From Mesobacillus selenatarsenatis SF-1 (GTDB lineage Bacteria > Bacillota > Bacilli > Bacillales > Cytobacillaceae), in the NCBI RefSeq assembly GCF_000813125.1, contig NZ_BASE01000071.1:62001-126000 (forward strand): a DNA stretch of 64,000 nt, written 5' to 3'. The translations under genes were made by a program, and so were the position numbers. Positions 28,171 to 36,812 of the stretch are shown piece after piece. The notes below the pieces were generated by a model that ran no database searches, was not told the DNA's origin, and saw only the letters and a list, made by a program, of their open reading frames with translations. The stretch's first letter is position 1; every line of letters begins with the position of its first letter.

Positions 28171-29302
28171 TCAATCATATTTCATTCTTTTCAGGCCGAT
28201 TGTGAAAAATAGTAAGCTGAATGCAAGCAAGATTAATGCTGAATTACGGATGGCGGGAATATAAAGACTTCCACTGACAATTTCACGGAATCCTGTAATC
28301 ATCCAGCTCTGAGGCACAGCCTTGGCTATTTGCTGCATGAATTCCGGAACAATTTCCAGTGGCCAGTATACGCCTCCCAGCATACATGTACTGACGATCA
28401 ACACCGCACTTAGTGCACTTGCCTGTTGTCTTGTCTTCACGATACTAGCCATCATCAGGCCAAACCCGACAATCGTTATAATCACTAGTGCTGCAAATGG
28501 AACAAAGTAAATCAAATTACCCCACATGGAACCATAAATTAAATTCATCACGACCATAAGGACGAATAATTGGATTGCCCCCATCATGAAATATGAGAAT
28601 AAATATCCTATCATCACCTGGATCTTCGACGTTGGTGACGTGAGCAGACGCTGCCATGTTCCTCCGATTTTTTCATCCAGAATGGTTGAAGCCGCTCCAG
28701 AAATCCCAAACATCATGAACATGATCGTAAAGCCGATCGCCAACATGCCGACTGAACCAGTTTTTGATTCTTCTTTTTGAATTACTTCACTGCTCAAATC
28801 CAGCGTTTCTCGCTCTGCTGCTTTATCAAGTATAGCGTTGACGGCAGCTGTATCTTGTTCGGGGACCATTTTAAATGTTTGGATAACTGTCCTTCCAACA
28901 CCCTCTATATAACTGCTTAGTGCTAGATATTCCTGGTCTTTTTCTTTGGACAACGATTTGAAAAAACGGCTTTTCCGATTCCAAACTCTCAACTATCGAT
29001 TCAGCGATAAGCACCGCTGCAATGGCTTCCTGATTTTCAACTGAACTCCGGGCTTGTTTTTCATCTGCCTTAAGCCAGGTGTATTGGTCATTTGAAGACA
29101 GTAGATCCACGATCCTGCCGTTACTTTCATTTTCTTCCGTAACCACCAGGACGTGAGGTTTATCTTGTGAAGATCCTTCAGAGCCAATACCTCCAAAAAT
29201 AATACTGAACATGATTGGCATTATGAACATCATAACGATTGCAGATGGTGTTCTGAACAATGTTTTTAAATGGAGAATTGCGATGGACATAACCTTACGC
29301 AT
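28171..29302 (-). pseudogene. ABC-2 type permease (LnrN-like), frameshifted
   Basis: Two frames together make one permease of about 376 residues. Frame one starts at the ATG at 29302 (AAAGGAGGG upstream) and gives MRKVMSIAILHLKTLFRTPS through ESLESEKPFF; the family sequence continues in another frame from KSLSKEKDQEYLALSSYIEG through FTIGLKRMKYD, with six C-terminal membrane segments. The break is at a T6 run (A6 at 28961-28966 on the plus strand); five T residues would restore the frame. It overlaps the partner permease by 8 nt. Either a sequencing indel or a real inactivation. Confidence 0.85.
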
Positions 29303-30485
29303 AGTAAGCCCTCCTTTTTGCCGAAAGGGATACAAATGCAATTAAAAGTGATCCGAGACCAATCGCAACTAAAATGCCGGCTTCGATCAATACTTGCCAA
29401 AGGTTTGCACCAGACATCAACTCCAGGAATGTTTGTAGTGCAAGGGCATTGGGAAGGACTTTCACGACCGTATTGACCCAGTCCGGAAAAATATACAATG
29501 GGACCATGCTTCCCCCAACTGCAGCCATTATTTGAGTGGCGAGCATGCCGGCAGCGTTGAATGTCTTCTCCGTTTTGACAAGAGTACCAAGCAGCACGCC
29601 GAGTCCGCATACGCTAAAAACAAAAGAAAACCCAAGTAGTATGACACCTGTCATCGATTCTCCCCAACGAACATCATAAAGGTACCGTGTCCCAATAATT
29701 ATGATTAAAAATTGAATGGAAGACATAAACAACAGACCAATAAATTTACCGATTAAGTAATGGAAATCGGTCAGTTTTGTAACAAGCAGACGATTGTATA
29801 CATCTTGTTCCTTTTCATCAATCATGGCGCTTACTCCGGTAATTACCGTCATCAACAAGAACATGACACCCATACCAGCGGCATAATACTGGAATGACCC
29901 TACTGGTTTTTGGTCCCGTTCTACCGCAGCTTCTTCAACTATGTTAATATCAGCATCCGTGAATTGAGACATAGCAGGAATGGCTTTAATCATCTCTGAT
30001 GGTCCAGCAGCCTCCATGGCTATTACATTTACGGCAGCACTCTGAGTGAATTGCAGCACGACATTCTCCACAATTGATGACTGAATCGAAGCGGACGGAA
30101 TGGAAATGACTTTCACCTCAGATTCTCCACCCATAATGATATGATCCGAAAAATCTCGTGGAAGAATAATTCCGACGGACAATTTCTGCTGCTTTAATCT
30201 ATCTTCCAGTTCTTTTTGGGTCATTGCTTCTGCAGAAATCAGTTCAGGAAGACCTTTCATGAATACTTCTTCTGCCAAAGCATTACCTAGTTCACCTTCA
30301 TCAAGATTGACTATACCTACTTGGAACTTTTCAATGGAGGCCACTTCTTCTTCTCCCATCATATTGCCAAAGGCTGCCCCCAGGATCCCAATCAATAAGA
30401 TTGGCATGAAAACAAGCGTTAACAATGCCTTCCGGTCTCTTCCCATAAGGAGCGCATCTTTCAATGCCAGCCACCAAAACCCCAT
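29295..30485 (-). CDS. ABC-2 type transporter permease, LnrM-like
   Basis: A 396-residue membrane subunit with the ABC-2 build: one N-terminal membrane helix (ALLTLVFMPILLIGILGAAFG), a large outer domain (about residues 40-210) and five or six helices at the C-terminus. Together with the downstream permease and upstream ATPase it resembles the LnrLMN/YfiLMN linearmycin-resistance exporter, which handles membrane-active natural products. AAGGAGG precedes the ATG. The substrate is inferred only from gene order. Confidence 0.85.
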   Translation of the reverse strand: MGFWWLALKDALLMGRDRKALLTLVFMPILLIGILGAAFGNMMGEEEVASIEKFQVGIVNLDEGELGNALAEEVFMKGLPELISAEAMTQKELEDRLKQQKLSVGIILPRDFSDHIIMGGESEVKVISIPSASIQSSIVENVVLQFTQSAAVNVIAMEAAGPSEMIKAIPAMSQFTDADINIVEEAAVERDQKPVGSFQYYAAGMGVMFLLMTVITGVSAMIDEKEQDVYNRLLVTKLTDFHYLIGKFIGLLFMSSIQFLIIIIGTRYLYDVRWGESMTGVILLGFSFVFSVCGLGVLLGTLVKTEKTFNAAGMLATQIMAAVGGSMVPLYIFPDWVNTVVKVLPNALALQTFLELMSGANLWQVLIEAGILVAIGLGSLLIAFVSLSAKRRAYYA

Positions 30486-30498
30486 TTTAATAACCTCC

Positions 30499-31449
30499 TT
30501 AATCCCTTAAGCTTCGACCAGTAAGATGGAGGAACACACTCTCGAGATTGGGTTCAACTATTTCAACTGAGGCGATTTCAAAACCGGCCCCTGTAACCGA
30601 CTGGATCAATTCACTTAGTATTTTTTGTGGTTCCTTATGAAAAATGGCAAGCTCATTGTGATTCATTAACAGGTCCTTTTCAGATATCTCAGAAGTTAAA
30701 ATCGATTTTATTCTTTCAAGTTCGACTGCTCCAGAAAAGTTCATGACAATACGAGAACGATCACCGATTGTTTCCCTTAATTGCGAAATAGTACCTGAAG
30801 CAATGAATTCTCCTTGATCCATAATGCCAATCTTTTCACAAAGATACTCAACTTCCTCCATATAGTGACTTGTATAGATAACTGTCATCCCTTCACCATT
30901 TAGCTTTTTTACCGTTTCAAGAATGTGACTGCGAGATTGGGGATCTATCCCTACGGTCGGTTCATCCATGATCAATAGCTCGGGATTATGTAAGATCGCA
31001 GCTCCGATATTGACTCTCCGCTTCATCCCTCCTGAAAAAGTCTCTACTTTTTCCTTGGCTCGATCAGCCAACCCGATGATCTCAAGCACATCATTTATTC
31101 TTTTTTGCAAGTGGTCTCCGCTTAAACCGTACATTCTTCCCCAGAATGACAGGTTTTCCCTAGCACTCATGGTTTGGTAAAGAGCAATTTCCTGAGGGAC
31201 GATTCCTAAAAGCCCTTGCCCACGCTTTGGCTGCCTGACCATATCAATGCCAGCAATTTCAATGCTTCCTGAACTCGGAGGAAATAAACCTGTAATCATT
31301 TGAATCGTTGTTGTCTTTCCTGCTCCATTGGGTCCGAGGAGACCGAAAGACTCACCCTTTTGAACGGAAAAAGAAACTTTCTTGACTGCCTCGAAATCTT
31401 TAAACCTCTTAGTCAATTGCTTCACTTCCAAGACTCCCAACCGAAACAC
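30499..31449 (-). CDS. ABC transporter ATP-binding protein, LnrL-like
   Basis: A 316-residue ATPase with Walker A GLLGPNGAGKTTTIQM, the Q-loop IVPQEIALY, signature FSGGMKRRVNIG, Walker B LLIMDEPTVGIDP and the switch histidine in VIYTSHYMEEVE. The C-terminal 90 residues form the extra domain seen in drug-export ATPases. The start is uncertain: GTG at 31449 has a poor ribosome binding site and internal TTG codons (LEVKQL) are possible. It lies 13 nt upstream of the permease. Confidence 0.88.
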   Translation of the reverse strand: MFRLGVLEVKQLTKRFKDFEAVKKVSFSVQKGESFGLLGPNGAGKTTTIQMITGLFPPSSGSIEIAGIDMVRQPKRGQGLLGIVPQEIALYQTMSARENLSFWGRMYGLSGDHLQKRINDVLEIIGLADRAKEKVETFSGGMKRRVNIGAAILHNPELLIMDEPTVGIDPQSRSHILETVKKLNGEGMTVIYTSHYMEEVEYLCEKIGIMDQGEFIASGTISQLRETIGDRSRIVMNFSGAVELERIKSILTSEISEKDLLMNHNELAIFHKEPQKILSELIQSVTGAGFEIASVEIVEPNLESVFLHLTGRSLRD

Positions 31450-31584
31450 CTACTTTCGACCTATGTTGATTTAATTATCTCAAAAATTCATGTCTTATGA
31501 AATAAATTCCAATTAATATATGAAAATATTTAGAAAAAATTCTAATGAACTAGAATTCATTCAGTATACATTGGCCAAACAAAA

Positions 31585-31610
31585 AAGCAAGACATCAGTA
31601 TGTCCTGCTT
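31585..31610 (-). terminator. terminator between response regulator and ABC genes
   Basis: AAGCAGGACAT pairs with ATGTCTTGCTT (one mismatch) and TTTTTT follows on the minus strand. It ends or attenuates the kinase-regulator transcript before the ABC genes. Confidence 0.85.
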
Positions 31611-32237
31611 CTAAGGTTGAAAAACATTATATTTCCTTGCTGTTTCTACCCATTCATATCGCTTGTGTGTTCCTAGCTTTTCACCAATTTTCTGACGGTG
31701 GTTTTCAACTGTTTTGACTGATATATCAAGCCTTTCAGCTATGTCTTTCTGGGAATATCCCTTAACCGTAAGGATGAATACCTCCTTTTCTCGCTTGGTG
31801 ATCGGAAGGTCGACCAGATTGAATTGGTCACCCTCAATATCATCCTCCCATATATGTGTATCGAACACCTTCTGGTTTGCTAAAATTTTATCCAGAGATT
31901 GGATGAGATCATCCCGCTTCAGCTGTTTGATTAGATATCCGTCAGCTCCGGCTTCATAAGCCTTCTTTTGATACCCGATATCATCATGCATTGAGAAAAT
32001 GACTATTTTTGCGTCCGGGAGAAGTTTCCGAAGCCTTTCCAATGTCGTCATTCCATCCAGGCCGCCTGGCATCGAGAGGTCCAGAAGTACCAGGTCGGCA
32101 GGAAAGTCAACCGCAGCTTTAACAGCTTCATAGCCGTCGCAGGCACAAATCCTCCCATCAATGCAAAAGGATTGCTGCAAAAGCATGCTCAGCCCATCCC
32201 TGACGATTTCATGATCATCGATGATCATTAGGTTCAT
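31611..32237 (-). CDS. NarL/LuxR-family response regulator
   Basis: A 208-residue regulator with a receiver domain (LMIIDDHE acidic pocket, phospho-acceptor Asp53 in VLLDLSMPGG, conserved lysine in GYLIKQL) and a LuxR helix-turn-helix (ITKREKEVFILTVKGYSQKDIAERLDISVKTVENHRQKI). It overlaps the kinase gene by 23 nt, so they form a pair. By position it should control the neighbouring ABC exporter genes, as LnrK does in B. subtilis. Confidence 0.9.
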   Translation of the reverse strand: MNLMIIDDHEIVRDGLSMLLQQSFCIDGRICACDGYEAVKAAVDFPADLVLLDLSMPGGLDGMTTLERLRKLLPDAKIVIFSMHDDIGYQKKAYEAGADGYLIKQLKRDDLIQSLDKILANQKVFDTHIWEDDIEGDQFNLVDLPITKREKEVFILTVKGYSQKDIAERLDISVKTVENHRQKIGEKLGTHKRYEWVETARKYNVFQP

Positions 32238-33258
32238 CTTTCCTCACCCCTTCCAATTTTGTTAAAGACACAAACCCTTCCACCCGTGTAGGTCCGCCTT
32301 CCTTGCTGATCCACTTAATGTCCCCATCAAGCATTTTGCAGCGCTCGTACATATGCTTCAAGCCGAGCCCTTTCGTTTTACATCCTCCTACAATAAAGCC
32401 ATTGCCATTATCATATAACTGAAAAAATATATATTGATAGTATGTCTTTAAATGAATGGAGAAATAGGTTGCTTTACCGTGGCGAACCGAATTTGTGATG
32501 CTTTCCTGGATGATCCTGAATAGATGAAGTTCTTTTTCTGGATCCAGTTTCTGTTCCTTATCGAGCTCCATCTCCAAAAAGATTTCTATCTGGTATAGTT
32601 TTCTCCAGTCCTTTACTGCTTGCCGAAGTGATTTTTCCAAACCTATGTCATAAACAATCTCAGGCCTGAGGCTTTTTGTCAGGCGTTTGATATCTTCCAA
32701 AGTTTTCCTCATGACATTAACCATGTTGGTGACATGATTTTGATACTTATCTTCGCTAATGTTCTGTTTAATAACCTCGAGGCCAAGAAATATGCTATAG
32801 ACACTTTGTCCAATATGGTCATGCAGTTCCATGGCAATCCTTTTACGCTCTGCCTCCTGAGCGAGCAGCGTTTCTTGTACAAGCAGCTCATGGAATCGTG
32901 CCCGCTCACTATTTTCATTCTGGACTGGAGGCCGTATCCTTAGGACAAAATATACCTCTTCCGATATAGTCATTTTTTTTAAAGACATCTCAAATTCTTC
33001 AAGTCCCTCATACACTGCCAGATGGGAGTTAAAAGAAGGAATAGGATTATCAGAGGTTAAGATACAGCGATTCTCATCCTCTTCGAGTTCTCTTTCCTGG
33101 CAATAAGTACAGTAAGGTACCTTCTCTCCAAGCTTCCAGCCGGTCATGTCAACTGCTTTTTCATTAAGATAATGTATCGTACGATCTTTATCCATAACAA
33201 TCATACCCTCAGGCAGATGGTCGACAATTTCCTCCAAATATTCTGTTTGCATCAACAT
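32215..33258 (-). CDS. soluble PAS-domain sensor histidine kinase (HisKA_3 type)
   Basis: A 347-residue kinase with no membrane segment. An N-terminal PAS domain (about 8-110) contains three close cysteines, Cys50, Cys53 and Cys65 (PYCTYCQERELEEDENRC). The dimerisation box holds His146 in MELHDHIGQS, and the ATPase domain shows QESITNSVRHGKA and DNGNGF. The NarL-type kinase NreB of staphylococci binds an oxygen-labile iron-sulfur cluster through PAS cysteines; a similar redox role here is inference. GAGGG precedes the ATG. Confidence 0.88.
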   Translation of the reverse strand: MLMQTEYLEEIVDHLPEGMIVMDKDRTIHYLNEKAVDMTGWKLGEKVPYCTYCQERELEEDENRCILTSDNPIPSFNSHLAVYEGLEEFEMSLKKMTISEEVYFVLRIRPPVQNENSERARFHELLVQETLLAQEAERKRIAMELHDHIGQSVYSIFLGLEVIKQNISEDKYQNHVTNMVNVMRKTLEDIKRLTKSLRPEIVYDIGLEKSLRQAVKDWRKLYQIEIFLEMELDKEQKLDPEKELHLFRIIQESITNSVRHGKATYFSIHLKTYYQYIFFQLYDNGNGFIVGGCKTKGLGLKHMYERCKMLDGDIKWISKEGGPTRVEGFVSLTKLEGVRKDEPNDHR

Positions 33259-33382
33259 AAGTGATCCCTCGCTAAAACTTCTCTTCGTCGCAACTCCATT
33301 TTAACCTCTATTTCAGGTGATACTTCGCCATGTTTATTAACATTAAGTGAAATCTCCAGCTGTTTATGTCTCCATAAAAAAA

Positions 33383-33397
33383 GACCCAATAAGGGTC
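33383..33397 (-). terminator. terminator of the GNAT gene
   Basis: GACCC and GGGTC with a 5-nt loop, followed by TTTTTTT on the minus strand, 4 nt from the stop codon. Confidence 0.75.
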
Positions 33398-33401
33398 AGA
33401 G

Positions 33402-33911
33402 TTAAGAAAATAACTTTTTCTCGTATTTACTGTGATGGTCTGTTTCACCGAGGTAGTGAAATCCGTTCTCTAAATAGAACTGATTCAATTTGCTGTTATC
33501 TGCTACACAGTCTAATTTTAGATATGCTTTGTCCGTTGAAAAATTCTTCTCAATCCAATTTAATAGCTCTTTTCCAAGACCTTTGCCTATATGTACTGGT
33601 AATACTGCGAGCCTATGCAAATACACTGAATCTCCTTCAGTTTCCCCACCAAAAATATGTCTGTCCCAATCACTTTGGATTGTCGAGAGGGTAAACGTTG
33701 CGATTAATTCTTCGTCATTCAGGACAATGAATGTTTCTTTTTGTTTAATCGCTTCCAGAATTTCCTTATCATCCCCTCCATTCAATAGATATTGCCACTG
33801 ATTAATCTCCTGTTCACGCATCCACTGTGCAACTTTTTTCAGCATCTCAATGACCTTTGGTCCGTCTTCTTTTACAGCAGGTCTTATCTGAGCATCTTCA
33901 AGCAAAATCAC
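33402..33911 (-). CDS. GNAT family N-acetyltransferase
   Basis: A 169-residue GNAT protein. The acetyl-CoA binding motif A is LHRLAVLPVHIGKGLGKELLNWIE, followed by LKLDCVADNSKLNQFYLENGFHYLGE (motif B). The acceptor substrate cannot be told from sequence. The start is either GTG at 33911 or TTG at 33905; neither has a strong ribosome binding site, with GGGTG the best candidate. Confidence 0.85.
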   Translation of the reverse strand: MILLEDAQIRPAVKEDGPKVIEMLKKVAQWMREQEINQWQYLLNGGDDKEILEAIKQKETFIVLNDEELIATFTLSTIQSDWDRHIFGGETEGDSVYLHRLAVLPVHIGKGLGKELLNWIEKNFSTDKAYLKLDCVADNSKLNQFYLENGFHYLGETDHHSKYEKKLFS

Positions 33912-33971
33912 ACCCGCTTTCTATTAATTTATTTTACTATTCGATAATACAATTGTTTTTCCTTCAAAAAA

Positions 33972-33993
33972 AACAGGCTGAGTTCAGCCTGTT
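33972..33993 (-). terminator. terminator of the 108-residue gene
   Basis: AACAGGCT pairs with AGCCTGTT; TTTTTTTT follows on the minus strand. Confidence 0.85.
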
Positions 33994-34007
33994 CAAAAGT
34001 AATAACA

Positions 34008-34334
34008 TCATTTCAACGTTTTAAGAACTTCCTCAATATCTTCATTGGTCATTTCAGCTGCCTGAGTCATTGTCCTGACATCCTTCGATGCCCAGTAATC
34101 ATATAAACGTGCCAGGTCATTACGATTATATACCTGATTACCATAGTGGCTGTAGAAATAGGCAACCAATAGATTGACTACATTGGCCGGTAGTTTATTT
34201 CGGGTTGAAATCGACCTTAATGCAATATTCTCAAGTCCGCGGATGTTATTATCAGTGAATTTTTCTACCACGTCAATTGGCATAGCGTTTTCACAAAATG
34301 AAAGGAATTCTGGATCGGTTAATTGTTTATTCAT
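34008..34334 (-). CDS. small protein resembling the DnaB/DnaD C-terminal (DnaB_2) domain
   Basis: 108 residues. The segment LPANVVNLLVAYFYSHYGNQVYNRNDLARLYDYWASKDVRTMTQAAEMT resembles the DDBH2 domain of Firmicutes replication initiation proteins DnaB and DnaD (helical start, conserved Y-x-x-W, V-x-T). Here the domain would stand alone, without the winged helix of DnaD. The ATG follows AGGAGA and lies 28 nt after a 47-residue gene. The domain call is from memory of the motif and is moderate. Confidence 0.6.
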   Translation of the reverse strand: MNKQLTDPEFLSFCENAMPIDVVEKFTDNNIRGLENIALRSISTRNKLPANVVNLLVAYFYSHYGNQVYNRNDLARLYDYWASKDVRTMTQAAEMTNEDIEEVLKTLK

Positions 34335-34362
34335 TTGAAAATCTCCTGCATAGTTTAATTAT

Positions 34363-34506
34363 TCAGATTGTTTCCAGCGCGTACTCTATAAGTTCAATGT
34401 CCTTTGATATTGATTGTTTTAGTGTGGCACTTTCACACCGCTGGTATTCTTTATGAAGTCTTCTTAGTTCCTCGTAAAAAATCCGATACTCAAAGTTGTT
34501 AATCAT
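34363..34506 (-). CDS. 47-residue hypothetical protein
   Basis: A short frame (MINNFEYRIFYEELRR ... IEYALETI) that is highly charged and predicted helical. It has GAGGG 5 nt upstream of its ATG and sits 28 nt before the DnaB_2-like gene, in the same direction, so the two could be one transcript. No family recognised. A possible TTGACA (34562-34567) lies upstream. Confidence 0.5.
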   Translation of the reverse strand: MINNFEYRIFYEELRRLHKEYQRCESATLKQSISKDIELIEYALETI

Positions 34507-34722
34507 AATCGCCCTCATTACTTTTTACTGTTCTAAGAAATATTTTCCCATTTATACCTATTGTCAAACAAATAAATAATGAGGATTTGATTAAACTAAC
34601 ATTACCATTAAGCAGGCGAGAAAGGGAAGAGGTAATTTGGTTCATTTGAATTTCCCAACAAAGCTGATTACAGACTTGTACCGTGGTGACCTTTTCATCA
34701 AGCAAGGCAGAGATATTTCACC

Positions 34723-35178
34723 TTATATTTCCTCATTTTTTTCAATCAAAACCAAAGCCTTTTGAAGGGCCCAGCTCTGATGTTCATGAAATAACATTTT
34801 CACTGCTGCGCCAGTTTCAACCCATCTAAGTTGATGGTCAGCTTCCACAGGTTCCCCTGCCTCTCCGGCTATTTCCGCAAAATAAAAATACCCTTCACCA
34901 AGATAATATTCAGAATCCTTCTCCGAATAAAAATAACGCTGTGCTTTTCCAATCCATTCTCCAATTTCCAGCAGACTACCCATTTCTTCAATGCCTTCCC
35001 TAACTAGACACTCCTTGTGACTTTCACTTCCTTCCAACCCACCGCCTGGAAGGAAGTACTTCCCATCACCCGTTTCAATCAAGGCAATCAAATTCTTTTG
35101 TTCATTAAAAATTATTCCATAGACACCTGGCCGTAATGTATAGCTTACTCCTAATTCGATTTCACCAAATGTAATCAT
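34723..35178 (-). CDS. NUDIX hydrolase
   Basis: A 151-residue NUDIX protein; the Nudix box is readable as GGGLEGSESHKECLVREGIEEMG, with REGIEEMG giving the metal-binding glutamates. The remainder folds as the usual alpha/beta/alpha sandwich with FYFAEIAGE. The hydrolysed nucleoside diphosphate derivative is unknown. GAAGGG precedes the ATG. Confidence 0.9.
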   Translation of the reverse strand: MITFGEIELGVSYTLRPGVYGIIFNEQKNLIALIETGDGKYFLPGGGLEGSESHKECLVREGIEEMGSLLEIGEWIGKAQRYFYSEKDSEYYLGEGYFYFAEIAGEAGEPVEADHQLRWVETGAAVKMLFHEHQSWALQKALVLIEKNEEI

Positions 35179-35219
35179 TCATACATCCCTTCAGTCCAAA
35201 AGAGTCCTGTCAATACATC

Positions 35220-35269
35220 CGAGACATCGAATCTTGCGGCAACGGGCCATCTTTTGAAGAGATGTCTCG
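35220..35269. repeat. 9-bp inverted repeat with 32-nt loop
   Basis: CGAGACATC (35220-35228) pairs perfectly with GATGTCTCG (35261-35269). It is not followed by a T-run on either strand, so it is not an ordinary terminator. It lies between the NUDIX gene and a gene of unknown function; a regulatory structure is possible. Confidence 0.5.
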
Positions 35270-35323
35270 ATTTAAATAGCGATCAATAGGTTGTAAAAAC
35301 AACAAAAGTCGACGAAAAGAGGC

Positions 35324-35764
35324 CTAATAAAAGAAAAAATCAGTGTTTCTTGGCGTAACGCCCTGAATCCATAATGCTTCTTCCGTATTCCTGGCGGTGA
35401 ATGCAAATTCAGTAGCCCAATGGCCGGAATGGAAGATGACTTCACCGTGAAACATTAAATTTACCGTGAACCATTTGAACCTATTATTCTTTTTATATTT
35501 ATTTAAAAGTATATCTTGTACATTTTTATCATTAGAGATTTCAATAATAGTCATGTGGCTGCCAACCTGAACAGAACTGTTCAGTACAGATTGTATTCCC
35601 TGAATTGCTTCCTGTTCTTCATTCCAGCAATGTATTTCTACAGTATCTGTTCTTTCAAGGAAATGCTTGACTAAAGGTCTCCAATACTCATAATCATCTG
35701 GAAGTGGAAAGGTAGTGTCCACTTCATCAGAATAACTCCAAGGTACCGTAAATTGCACCTCCAT
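35324..35764 (-). CDS. hypothetical protein, 146 residues
   Basis: Not recognised. It opens MEVQFTVPWSYSDEVDTTFPLP and has no membrane segment or signal peptide; aromatic residues are frequent (EYWRPLV, FKWFTVNLMFHGEVIFHSGHWATEF). The ATG at 35764 is preceded by GAGGG at 6-nt spacing; the ATG two codons upstream abuts the site. It has no operon partner: an inverted repeat follows it and the NrfD gene precedes it. Confidence 0.7.
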   Translation of the reverse strand: MEVQFTVPWSYSDEVDTTFPLPDDYEYWRPLVKHFLERTDTVEIHCWNEEQEAIQGIQSVLNSSVQVGSHMTIIEISNDKNVQDILLNKYKKNNRFKWFTVNLMFHGEVIFHSGHWATEFAFTARNTEEALWIQGVTPRNTDFFFY

Positions 35765-35874
35765 TAACATCCCTCTTTTACATAAACGTTGGGAATATAA
35801 TTCTGTATTCCAGGCTGATATCCCTTCTTTTTTAAGAAATAAAAAGCGTAAGAATTCTATCGAAACATAAAAGA

Positions 35875-35895
35875 CCTAGACTTGTTTAGTCCAGG
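35875..35895 (-). terminator. terminator of the molybdopterin reductase operon
   Basis: CCTGGACT pairs with AGTCTAGG (one mismatch); TCTTTT follows on the minus strand, 16 nt after the NrfD stop. Confidence 0.65.
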
Positions 35896-35910
35896 CCAGC
35901 TTTCAATTTT

Positions 35911-36807
35911 TTATAAAAATATTACCGGTACTGCTGCTGCTAGCAATAGATAGCGTAGAATGAAACCGCCTGCGAGTACGGCACTTTCTGTAATCAAGGT
36001 AGCTGTAATTCCGTAAGATCCGGAAGCTGCTACTTCAAGTCCAGCCTGGCTCTGATGAATTTTTTTCGAATTCCATAATTCGAGAGCCTCAATACTAATA
36101 GGAACAATCAATCCGATAACAATCAATCCTACCCAGAATAAGGGGCTATACTCACCAGAGAGTAGCATGCCAACAGATTGTGCTGCTGACTCATTGGTCG
36201 ATGAAGTGATCAGGAACATTGTGAAAATCAGGAATACTTCGGAAATCAGCAATGTTAAGTGAATTTTTTTGATAGACATCACATGATGGATCATCTTTTT
36301 ATCCAAGATAGCTGACACGAGCATTGTACCGGCAATTCCCGTTGAGAATGCCGACACGACGAACAGGATTGGCAAAATGGCTGTATTCCATAGTGGCACA
36401 GCCCCAATGACACCAATCAGGAAGCCGGTGTAAATGGCTGTAGCGACAGCAAATACGATGCCGACATACTCCACAATTTTGTTTGTATCTTTTTTCAGCA
36501 ATTCCATCAGGGCGATATAAGCTGCAGCCATCATGAAAAAGCTAATGAAATAAGTACCGATTGTCATGACAGAACTGAAATTTGTAAACAAATAGATGAA
36601 CCTCAAAGGATCCTTAAGACCTGCTTCTGCATCGACAATAAGAAGCAATAGTCCTATCCCCATAAGGATCGGGCTGATTAACCTTCCGACAATCCTGACT
36701 GTTTTGGCATCAGGATATTTCCTTGCTGCATAGGAAGATGTTAAAAACGCACCGGCACTAAGTCCAGCAAGGAATAAATAAGCAGCGATAATTGTTCCCC
36801 AAACCAT
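35911..36807 (-). CDS. NrfD/PsrC-like membrane subunit of a molybdopterin oxidoreductase
   Basis: A 298-residue integral membrane protein with about eight or nine helices, starting MVWGTIIAAYLFLAGLSAGAFLTS, the NrfD/PsrC signature. These subunits exchange electrons with the quinone pool and pass them to the iron-sulfur subunit. The ATG at 36807 follows GAGGTGA by 5 nt; an in-frame GTG at 36816 overlaps the upstream stop but lacks spacing. It is the third gene of the operon. Confidence 0.88.
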   Translation of the reverse strand: MVWGTIIAAYLFLAGLSAGAFLTSSYAARKYPDAKTVRIVGRLISPILMGIGLLLLIVDAEAGLKDPLRFIYLFTNFSSVMTIGTYFISFFMMAAAYIALMELLKKDTNKIVEYVGIVFAVATAIYTGFLIGVIGAVPLWNTAILPILFVVSAFSTGIAGTMLVSAILDKKMIHHVMSIKKIHLTLLISEVFLIFTMFLITSSTNESAAQSVGMLLSGEYSPLFWVGLIVIGLIVPISIEALELWNSKKIHQSQAGLEVAASGSYGITATLITESAVLAGGFILRYLLLAAAVPVIFL

Positions 36808-36812
36808 TATAA

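Noticed and set aside
34499-34705. 68-residue minus-strand frame upstream of the 47-residue gene
   Set aside because: It begins at a TTG without a ribosome binding site and overlaps the probable promoter and start of the next gene.
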